Source of the DNA: Legionellaceae bacterium
Lineage (GTDB): Bacteria; Pseudomonadota; Gammaproteobacteria; Legionellales; Legionellaceae
Assembly (NCBI GenBank): GCA_023266075.1
Contig: JAHFRX010000018.1
Span: forward strand, 1-13,806
Length of the DNA: 13,806 nucleotides
Direction of reading: 5' to 3'
Shown: in pieces, positions 1-5,763 of the stretch
How the letters are laid out: each line of letters opens with the position of its first letter
Numbering within the stretch: position 1 is the first letter of the stretch
The notes under the pieces: model-generated
Database searches by the model: none
Told to the model about the DNA's origin: nothing
Seen by the model: the letters and a program-made list of their open reading frames with translations, nothing else
Translations under genes and position numbers: made by a program

Positions 1-73
1 TGCTATAGGTGAAAGCGTGTGCTGGTACAAGCATCGTTAGCAGTAACACAAAGCATAAAAATTGAATTTTCAT
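1..73 (-). CDS. Partial gene: N-terminus of an exported protein (signal peptide)
   Basis: Reading leftwards from an ATG at 73-71 gives 24 codons before the window edge. The product begins M-K-I-Q, then a hydrophobic core (FLCFVLLLTMLV), then P-A-H-A followed by F-T-Y-S. This is a standard Sec signal peptide: a lysine at position 2, a hydrophobic stretch of about 12 residues, and an A-H-A cleavage site after residue 20. An in-frame stop lies upstream (116-118 read on the minus strand) with no other ATG between, so this is the likely start. I see no strong Shine-Dalgarno. The mature protein is outside the window, so its function cannot be given. The cysteine at residue 7 lies inside the hydrophobic core and is not in a lipobox context. 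The gene is divergent from the OTU-domain gene and shares its upstream region. Confidence 0.6.
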   Translation of the reverse strand, partial: MKIQFLCFVLLLTMLVPAHAFTYS

Positions 74-87
74 TGTATCACAAAATG

Positions 88-104
88 AAGTCTGTTTAAG
101 TCTG
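88..104. repeat. Perfect 7-bp direct repeat in a divergent promoter region (possible operator)
   Basis: AAGTCTG occurs at 88-94 and again at 98-104, separated by TTT, so the repeat period is 10 bp, about one helical turn. It lies between the start of the left-edge exported-protein gene (73, minus) and the OTU-protein gene (231, plus). Tandem half-sites about one turn apart are typical of OmpR/PhoB-type response regulators, which bind as head-to-tail dimers. That the repeat is an operator is inference. It does not match any specific consensus that I can assert. Confidence 0.4.
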
Positions 105-220
105 GTATAGATGAATCAATGTATTCCGTCAAGTAACAAGGTGCTTTTTAGCAAGCTCAGCTCTGGAAAAAAGTCAATGCTCTACTAAACTTACAGGTAT
201 GAGAATGTATGATTTTAATG

Positions 221-228
221 AGAAGGAG
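221..228 (+). promoter_or_regulatory. Shine-Dalgarno of the OTU-domain gene
   Basis: AGAAGGAG is a near-perfect anti-16S match. It lies only 2 nt before the first ATG (231) and 5 nt before the immediately following second ATG (234). The second spacing is much closer to normal, so translation may start at the second methionine, which would shorten the product by one residue. Confidence 0.75.
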
Positions 229-230
229 CA

Positions 231-2411
231 ATGATGCCAAGATTCTCAACTGATTATTCGATTAAAGAAATGGTGGATGGGTTGTTGTTGGACCTCAAAA
301 ATAATGATGCGAATAACGTGAGCGTTGGTTCGAATGAAGCCGTTGGGTTCATGGCAAATCGAATATTTTCTATGGGTGAAACAACGAATGAACTCGTAAC
401 TCAGTTGGGACGACTTCTGGATTATCGGTCTAATGCGGATGTTTCTAACTTGTTGACTCAATTAGGGGACGTGTTTCCCACAGTGGCGTTGTTGACCGAT
501 GATAGGAAGGCAGCAGCAGTTCCCCATGATTCAGCGTTCGAGGAAGGTATCGCCGCGTCGTTAGTGGAAAAAGAAGGTGATGTAAAACGACGCGATGAGC
601 GCTCTTCTCGTGCGGAACAAGCTATCGATAATACGGCGACGGTATCTAATCCATTGATTGGTTTGATTCGTAATGGTTCATTTGTTCGGTTATTGAGTAT
701 CGAAGAACGAGATAGAGATCCTGATAATTTTTTGCGTACACTGAATTCGTTAAAAAGTACACCACCCTTCTGTCATGATCCATCTCTTCTAGAATACATT
801 GATCGAGAGATTATGGGCGCTAGAGATGATGATGAATGTGCAACTGCTCTTTTAGAGATATGCACATATATCACGACGATTGGGAGTGGTGGTGAATATG
901 TAACATTTAATTATTTTTCCGAGCATCCCCGCAATTATTTAGATGGCATGCCAATTTTATCCTCATTTCAGATAGATGGGTCTAGCAAAAACCCAGGATT
1001 AAAAGCGGCCTCTCAGGAGGCTATTCAGCGTGGCCTCACGGGTTATTGCAAGATTAGAGGAGATAATGATTGCTATTTTCGTGCGGCTACCTATAGTTAT
1101 ATTTTAAATGCGATTTCGGCAGAAAATCCTCGTCAACGCGCGGCTGCATTCCAACATTTAGCTCATCTTTATCGAACACAGTTGCTTGTTCGAGGTTCGC
1201 TTTTTAGCCAAAAAGGTTTGGCTTATCGAGCGCAAATAGAAGGCATTATCGCAAAACTAGAACAAGCGGCATCGGGTGCTGTTTGGCAGACGGTGTCTGA
1301 TTTTCAGCGCGATATGGCGGCCGGAGAGGATGATGATGCTTTGATTGTAGCGAGTCGTTATCTGGTAGCACAAGTGGTGTCTGATAATTTTGACGCGCCA
1401 ATTTCAGGAGGGCTTTCTTTCCGTGATGTGATAAGTGTGGATGATAGAGCTCAACAAAGTCATCCAGAATGGCGCTCGGATGAGTACATTGATGCGAATA
1501 TTATAAAACGGGGCGTGTGTGCGGAAGGCGCTTGGGTTGATACTGGTATTTTACCTTTTATTTTGGGTGCTCGTTCTGCGGTGAATATCTTGACGTCTTC
1601 ACGACCTAACCAGCGCGGGGGCGGATTGATCATCACAAAGGGATCGTCAGCAAGGGATTTTCCTATCGCTGTGCAACGATTACGGCTTCCTCGAGGCGTT
1701 ATGGCTGAAAGCGATATTCAGCTAGCGTTTCATCCTGGGCATTATGATTTATTCTTGGATCGCGATTTAGAGCAACGCGTGATAGCGAACCAAAGACAAT
1801 CCAGAAATATGACACTTCATTGTCCTGTAGCTTACAGCATGGCCTATAGAGAAGAAGCAGAGGAAGGCGACGAGGAGATGCTTCAACGCGCCATCGCGAT
1901 GTCGTTAACGTCAGCGAGCGCTTCTAAATCAGTCGCGCGGCCCACTCCGGCAACAAAAAAATTGACGGCGCTTGCTACGGGTTTCATTCCACCAGGGCCA
2001 CCTATCGCTTCTCAAACGTTTATTTCAAAGATGATAGCGTTATTAAAGTCGATTGTGACTCCAAAGAAGAAGGCACACCAGACGTTAGCTCGACAAGCAG
2101 CGCATTATATAGATAGTAAAAAAATTGGTAGTGATATGCAAAAAATAAAGAGTTTAGCGCAACTAGCTCGACACGAAGGGGCTACAATAGAAGAAATCAG
2201 TGCTCATCTTGATCCATTTTTTGAGTGGCTAATGCAGGGTGTATCGGATGAGTCTAAGTTAACTAAAGTCACTGATTTCAGAGCGGCGTGTGATGAAGCC
2301 CTGACGTTACCCTCTCAGAGTGCGAAAGCAGCACTGTCAAGCGTTGTTCGTGATAGTGGTAGTAACGAATCGACATCAGCGCCTCCCATTGGAGGAAAGC
2401 TAAAGAGATAG
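231..2411 (+). CDS. OTU-family (otubain/OTULIN-like) deubiquitinase with ubiquitin-interacting motif; candidate secreted effector
   Basis: A 726-residue protein predicted to cleave ubiquitin conjugates. An OTU cysteine-protease core spans about residues 270-515. The catalytic cysteine loop reads RGDNDCYFRA (Asp278, Cys281) and closely resembles the RGDNxC loop of OTULIN and the RGDGNCFYRA loop of otubains. The central E-G-x-W-x-D segment (432-437), followed by a hydrophobic strand, fits the otubain fold. The histidine motif HPGHYDLF supplies His504 and Asp506, as in the otubain GHYD motif. The Cys-to-His spacing of 223 residues is close to OTULIN's and larger than OTUB1's. Immediately after the core, an acidic run leads into EEMLQRAIAMSL (548-559), a textbook UIM with Leu551, Ala554, Ile555 and Ser558. 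Residues 1-230 match nothing I recognise. Residues 560-595 are a Ser/Pro/Ala linker and 595-705 look helical. There is no signal peptide or membrane segment. The C-terminus is polar with Leu at -3, as in some Dot/Icm substrates; secretion is inference. The gene stands alone, and its end overlaps the convergent DUF1841 gene by 12 nt. Confidence 0.85.
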   Translation: MMPRFSTDYSIKEMVDGLLLDLKNNDANNVSVGSNEAVGFMANRIFSMGETTNELVTQLGRLLDYRSNADVSNLLTQLGDVFPTVALLTDDRKAAAVPHDSAFEEGIAASLVEKEGDVKRRDERSSRAEQAIDNTATVSNPLIGLIRNGSFVRLLSIEERDRDPDNFLRTLNSLKSTPPFCHDPSLLEYIDREIMGARDDDECATALLEICTYITTIGSGGEYVTFNYFSEHPRNYLDGMPILSSFQIDGSSKNPGLKAASQEAIQRGLTGYCKIRGDNDCYFRAATYSYILNAISAENPRQRAAAFQHLAHLYRTQLLVRGSLFSQKGLAYRAQIEGIIAKLEQAASGAVWQTVSDFQRDMAAGEDDDALIVASRYLVAQVVSDNFDAPISGGLSFRDVISVDDRAQQSHPEWRSDEYIDANIIKRGVCAEGAWVDTGILPFILGARSAVNILTSSRPNQRGGGLIITKGSSARDFPIAVQRLRLPRGVMAESDIQLAFHPGHYDLFLDRDLEQRVIANQRQSRNMTLHCPVAYSMAYREEAEEGDEEMLQRAIAMSLTSASASKSVARPTPATKKLTALATGFIPPGPPIASQTFISKMIALLKSIVTPKKKAHQTLARQAAHYIDSKKIGSDMQKIKSLAQLARHEGATIEEISAHLDPFFEWLMQGVSDESKLTKVTDFRAACDEALTLPSQSAKAALSSVVRDSGSNESTSAPPIGGKLKR

Positions 2412-2834
2412 CACAGCTTGACATGCTTTAAGGTATTGTATCTCATCCGGTGGCTGCTGATTTTTTTCTGCAAGCCAAAGACTTTCTGCTAAGCACTCCA
2501 TCAGCGCATGCTCTATGTCGAGTGGGTCGTTTGATTTCTTTTTTAATTGCTTAAAGAGAGATGCGATACCCGGGGGTCTATCCGTGCTCACTTGCTCTCT
2601 AATCGCCAAATGCAATCCTAAATGTAAAAAAGGATTTGTTTCACCGAGCTCAGGGAAATAAGCAGTATCTTGATTAAAGTTTGCCTGATGAAAGATCGCA
2701 TGATATTCAGGATGCTCCAAGATCACGCGAGCAATTTGTTGTTCTAAAGACGTCAGTGGTTCTTTGACTAAATATTTTGCCCAACTTGTAAAAAATAATG
2801 ATCGGGTGTCTCGGACCTGTTGACCATAAAACAT
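2400..2834 (-). CDS. DUF1841 family protein
   Basis: A 144-residue protein matching the DUF1841 family, a short soluble protein of beta- and gammaproteobacteria with no established function. Family hallmarks recognised from memory are the MFYGQ start, the I-x-x-H-P-E-Y-H segment at about 38-45, the highly conserved NPFLHLGLHLAIREQ block (67-81) followed by TDRP-GI (84-90), and the C-terminal MECLAESLW (112-120) with PPDE (128-131). The length is typical and the protein looks intact. The ATG is 6 nt downstream of the anmK stop, and an AGGA for it lies within the last codons of anmK, so the two are probably cotranscribed with DUF1841 second. The histidine-rich core might bind a metal, but this is speculation. 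The stop overlaps the end of the opposite-strand OTU gene. Confidence 0.88.
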   Translation of the reverse strand: MFYGQQVRDTRSLFFTSWAKYLVKEPLTSLEQQIARVILEHPEYHAIFHQANFNQDTAYFPELGETNPFLHLGLHLAIREQVSTDRPPGIASLFKQLKKKSNDPLDIEHALMECLAESLWLAEKNQQPPDEIQYLKACQAVLSL

Positions 2835-2840
2835 GGTATA

Positions 2841-4118
2841 TTATCCTAATAAAGTTTGAATCAGTGGCGTAGGTCCTCGTGGAGGAAGTGCGATTTCTCC
2901 CCCTGATGCAGGGTAAGGGACGCCTGTGGTTTTAGGTAAACTGATAGGCAGCTTTTTCAAACGACGAACGGCTAAATAAGCCATTAACTCGGCTTCAATG
3001 GCCTGATTTTTCCAACCCATTTCATCTGCTGTTTGGACAATCGCTTGGGGATGAATCGTTTCTTTGAGGCGTTTTGCTAAAGCATGACGAATACCGGCGT
3101 GATAAGCGCCACCACCACATAAAATATAGCGTTTTGGGGGCGAGTGATGAGGTAATAGCGAATGAATGATACATTCGACGGTGAAACTGACCAGTGTTGC
3201 GCAGGCATCGTTGCGTGATAAATACGCCAATTCGGGAATGAGCGTAAAATGGTGACTATCGAGTGCAGGTTGATGCGGTTGATATTGTGTCTGAAGTAAT
3301 AAGTCGAGCGTTGGTTTGTGTACATGACCTTGCAAAGCGTACACGCCATTTTTATCCATCTGTTCGCGACCTTGTGTTGCTTTTTTAATATAGGCGTCCA
3401 GTAGACAATTTCCAGGGCCTGTATCAAAACCGACAATGTCGTCGAGTCCTTCGCCGGAGACCAGGGTGAGATTGGCAATACCACCACAATTGATAATGCA
3501 AATAGGGAGTAACTGGTCTCGTACGGCAAGTGCTTGATGATAAATCGGAGCAAAAGGTGCACCTTGCCCACCCAAAGCAACATCATTGCTTCTAAAATTG
3601 TAGATAACGGTGAGATTCGTGGCTGCTGCAAGGTGTTGACCTAAACCAATTTGAATCGTTTTGCCTTGTGCGGGTTGATGAAAAACAGTTTGTCCGTGAT
3701 ACCCAATGCATGCTAATGGATGAGATGAGATTATTTTTTGAAGCTCATGAACGGCGTTGATATGTAAATCCGTCGAAAAATGTATGATTCTTGCTACACT
3801 GATGTTCTCTGAGGAGTCTTTTAATACAGATTGAAGGTAATGCGCGAGATGGAGAGTGTTGATTTCCTGCAGAGATAGTTTCATCTGGTGATGAAGATAG
3901 TCTTGTAGACAACGATGGAGCAAGCGCTCGGCAAGGTTCAAGTCACCCGCGGCTTGTTGCACGGTGTATTCTAGGACTTTAAAAAGTAGCTGTGCTTCTG
4001 GCGTATAAGGTACGTGCAGATGTGCGTGAGACGCGATGTCATATTGACCGTCGGTTTTGATCAATGCGACGTCAATACCATCCATAGAGGTACCGCTCAT
4101 TAAGCCAATGCTGTACAT
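2841..4118 (-). CDS. anmK: 1,6-anhydro-N-acetylmuramic acid kinase (AnmK)
   Basis: Phosphorylates and hydrolyses 1,6-anhydroMurNAc to MurNAc-6-phosphate in cytosolic peptidoglycan recycling. ASKHA-fold motifs are clear: GLMSGTSMDGID at the N-terminus, GYHGQTVFHQP, ALGGQGAPFAP, INCGGIANLTL, FDTGPGN (containing the putative catalytic Asp) and CGGGAYHAGIRHAL near the C-terminus. An in-frame ATG four codons upstream (4130) would add MVWI. I prefer 4118 because the product then begins MYSIGLMSGTS, as in the family; neither start has a strong Shine-Dalgarno. At 425 residues it is longer than E. coli AnmK (369). Most of the excess is a helical insertion of about 45 residues before GYHGQTV. The usual KSTGRE-F segment is replaced by LDSHHF, which is closer to the LDRNDF form I recall from alphaproteobacterial homologues. 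First gene of a pair with DUF1841. Confidence 0.93.
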   Translation of the reverse strand: MYSIGLMSGTSMDGIDVALIKTDGQYDIASHAHLHVPYTPEAQLLFKVLEYTVQQAAGDLNLAERLLHRCLQDYLHHQMKLSLQEINTLHLAHYLQSVLKDSSENISVARIIHFSTDLHINAVHELQKIISSHPLACIGYHGQTVFHQPAQGKTIQIGLGQHLAAATNLTVIYNFRSNDVALGGQGAPFAPIYHQALAVRDQLLPICIINCGGIANLTLVSGEGLDDIVGFDTGPGNCLLDAYIKKATQGREQMDKNGVYALQGHVHKPTLDLLLQTQYQPHQPALDSHHFTLIPELAYLSRNDACATLVSFTVECIIHSLLPHHSPPKRYILCGGGAYHAGIRHALAKRLKETIHPQAIVQTADEMGWKNQAIEAELMAYLAVRRLKKLPISLPKTTGVPYPASGGEIALPPRGPTPLIQTLLG

Positions 4119-4150
4119 AATCCAAACCATTTGGGTTTAATCAAAGGTTA

Positions 4151-4156
4151 ATTATA
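4151..4156 (-). promoter_or_regulatory. Candidate -10 element for anmK
   Basis: On the minus strand this reads TATAAT, a perfect -10 hexamer, 32 bp upstream of the preferred anmK start, in an AT-rich divergent spacer. No good -35 hexamer is found 16-18 bp further upstream, so the call rests on the -10 alone. Confidence 0.3.
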
Positions 4157-4256
4157 TCAATTTTTATGCAAAAATAACCTATACTTTAGAGAAAGAATAG
4201 TTTGACCGATTTTTTTTGGGTATGATATTGAAAATATTCGTGTGGGAGTAATTCTT

Positions 4257-4718
4257 ATGGCAATCGATCCAACCCAACCTCCAGCGCCTGATGTGGCGCA
4301 GACGCCAGCCCCATCCCCGGCTCCGACTTCAACAGATGATGATAAGAAGGAGGAGGAAGAGAAAGCGCAAGATCAAACGGAGGGCGCTGCACAGGCTCCC
4401 CCTGGAAAAGGAAAATCGAATTATTCAGGTGGAACGGCGAACATTAGTTATTGGATGGAAATTCTCCGCGCTTTTGAAGAGGGGAAACAAGAAGCAGCGC
4501 AAGGACAACAACAAATGCAGAGCAGTCCTAAAGATGCGGCGGGGAAACCGCCTGGTTTAGGAGATTCACCAGTAGGCCCTGCGGAGGCGATGAGCGCGGG
4601 ACCTGAGATGAGTGCATTGTCCGAGGCTGGTGCTGGTGGAATGAGTGCCGGTGCTGCTGTGGCAGCGGCGCCAGAAGTTGCTGCTGTCGCTGGCCCTGCG
4701 ATGGCCGCTGGTAGTTAG
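4257..4718 (+). CDS. Pro/Ala-rich, largely disordered protein of unknown function
   Basis: A 153-residue protein that I do not recognise. The ATG at 4257 is chosen because GGGAG (4244-4248) lies 8 nt upstream; an in-frame GTG at 4242 has no room for a ribosome-binding site. The layout is compositional. Residues 7-25 are a Pro/Ala/Thr stretch. Residues 27-37 are strongly charged (DDDKKEEEEK). Residues 60-85 are the only likely ordered part: an aromatic ISYWMEILRAFEEG that could form an amphipathic helix. Residues 83-110 are Gln- and Pro/Gly-rich, and 110-153 form an Ala/Gly/Met/Ser tail with MSAG repeated at 112-115 and 129-132. There is no signal peptide. It stands alone between minus-strand genes, and its TAG overlaps the TAA of guaC on the other strand. 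The good ribosome-binding site and the shared stop support a real gene. Function, localisation and secretion are unknown. Confidence 0.7.
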   Translation: MAIDPTQPPAPDVAQTPAPSPAPTSTDDDKKEEEEKAQDQTEGAAQAPPGKGKSNYSGGTANISYWMEILRAFEEGKQEAAQGQQQMQSSPKDAAGKPPGLGDSPVGPAEAMSAGPEMSALSEAGAGGMSAGAAVAAAPEVAAVAGPAMAAGS

Positions 4719-5737
4719 CTTGAGGCTTCCATGAGTTTATGCGGTAAGCTTTCAATTCGACCTGCGGGTGTGACTTGATAGTAGTTCAGCTTTCGCTGCA
4801 GTTCGCTAATGGAGTCTGCACCAGCGTAAGTGAGCCCTGAACGTAATCCGCCGACAATATCGGCAATGATAAAGTCTTGCGTATCACGGTAGGGGACATC
4901 TGCTGAAACACCCTCAGCTGTTTTCCATTCGTTCATTTGACCGAGGAAATCCTCTTGAGCTTCTCGGGAAGCCATGCCACGATAGCGTTTGATGGACTGC
5001 CCTTTTTCGTTGGTAATCACCTCACCAGGTGTCGGTGTAGTTCCAGCAAGCATGCCACCAATCATGACAAAATCAGCACCAAAAGCGAGTGCTTTGACGA
5101 TATCGCCAGAGGTTTTAATACCCCCGTCGGCGACAATAGAGCGATCAGAGCGTGCGCAATCCTGGATACAGGTCAGCATGGGTACACCAAATCCTGTCTT
5201 AATTCGCGTACTGCAGACTGAGCCACCGCCAATACCTGCTTTAATAATATCAGCGCCACAAGAGGCAAGATAGTCAGCACCCGCATAGGTAGCCACATTA
5301 CCCGCCATAATACAACGTGACTCGCCCAGCAGCTGTCGTAAGTTTTTTAAGGTTTTACCCACATATTTAGCATGTGCATGCGCGACATCCACACAAAAAT
5401 ACAGCGCTCCCGCGTCACGTAGGGCTTCAGCGCGCTCTAGATCGGCGGCACTACAGCCAACAGAGACAAATACTTGTCCTTTGCATGCTTTAAATTCTTC
5501 AATATTACGCGCTATCGTTAAAAAACGATGAAGAACACCGATCCCGCCTTTGCTATGCATGAAGTTGGCCATGCCGCTTTCGGTAACGGTATCCATATTA
5601 GAACTCATGACGGGCAGTTCCAGTGTGAGTTTCCTCAAGCGGTCTGATGAGCTAATATCGACGATACGTCGTGATTCGTGATGATTATATGAGGGCACGA
5701 GCAGGACGTCATCGTACGTAATCGCTAAATTGGACAT
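4715..5737 (-). CDS. guaC: GMP reductase, CBS-less IMPDH/GMPR family
   Basis: Predicted to reduce GMP to IMP with NADPH in purine salvage. This is a 340-residue (beta/alpha)8 barrel with no CBS insert. The active-site loop is GGGSVCSTRIKTGFG, with catalytic Cys175 and Thr177. The glycine-rich nucleotide-binding segments ADGGI (203-207) and IGGMLAG (226-232) follow, and the flap runs YRGMAS...AEG with Glu275. I call GMP reductase rather than IMP dehydrogenase for three reasons: R-x-K-T-G follows the catalytic cysteine, the flap from YRGM to AEG has exactly the length and pattern of E. coli GuaC, and the Arg-Tyr pair of the IMPDH flap is missing. Some N-terminal motifs (GGIGVLHR) look IMPDH-like, so IMPDH activity is not fully excluded. 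It lies 26 nt downstream of the PhoH-like gene, probably in the same transcript. Confidence 0.82.
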   Translation of the reverse strand: MSNLAITYDDVLLVPSYNHHESRRIVDISSSDRLRKLTLELPVMSSNMDTVTESGMANFMHSKGGIGVLHRFLTIARNIEEFKACKGQVFVSVGCSAADLERAEALRDAGALYFCVDVAHAHAKYVGKTLKNLRQLLGESRCIMAGNVATYAGADYLASCGADIIKAGIGGGSVCSTRIKTGFGVPMLTCIQDCARSDRSIVADGGIKTSGDIVKALAFGADFVMIGGMLAGTTPTPGEVITNEKGQSIKRYRGMASREAQEDFLGQMNEWKTAEGVSADVPYRDTQDFIIADIVGGLRSGLTYAGADSISELQRKLNYYQVTPAGRIESLPHKLMEASS

Positions 5738-5763
5738 GCTTATAAATCTCGGCTAAAGCGTGA

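Noticed and set aside
3077..3631. A 184-codon open frame on the minus strand inside anmK
   Set aside because: It lies in a different frame of a gene with intact AnmK motifs throughout. Its translation has no recognisable family and no ribosome-binding site was noted, so it is a shadow frame.
4124..4138. Small palindrome AAACC-ATTTG-GGTTT overlapping the upstream anmK ATG
   Set aside because: Short and AT-rich, with no second copy nearby; likely chance.
4202..4226. TTGACC and TATGAT as a promoter for the Pro/Ala-rich gene
   Set aside because: The spacing is 13 bp, too short for a standard sigma70 promoter. A weaker GATATT at 16 bp is possible but not convincing.
4937..5273. Two overlapping plus-strand frames of 94 codons opposite guaC
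   Set aside because: Both are antisense to a conserved enzyme and have no family features.
4715..5737. IMP dehydrogenase (guaB) instead of GMP reductase
   Set aside because: It has no CBS domains and no Arg-Tyr in the flap, and the flap length and the RxKTG after the catalytic Cys match GMP reductase.
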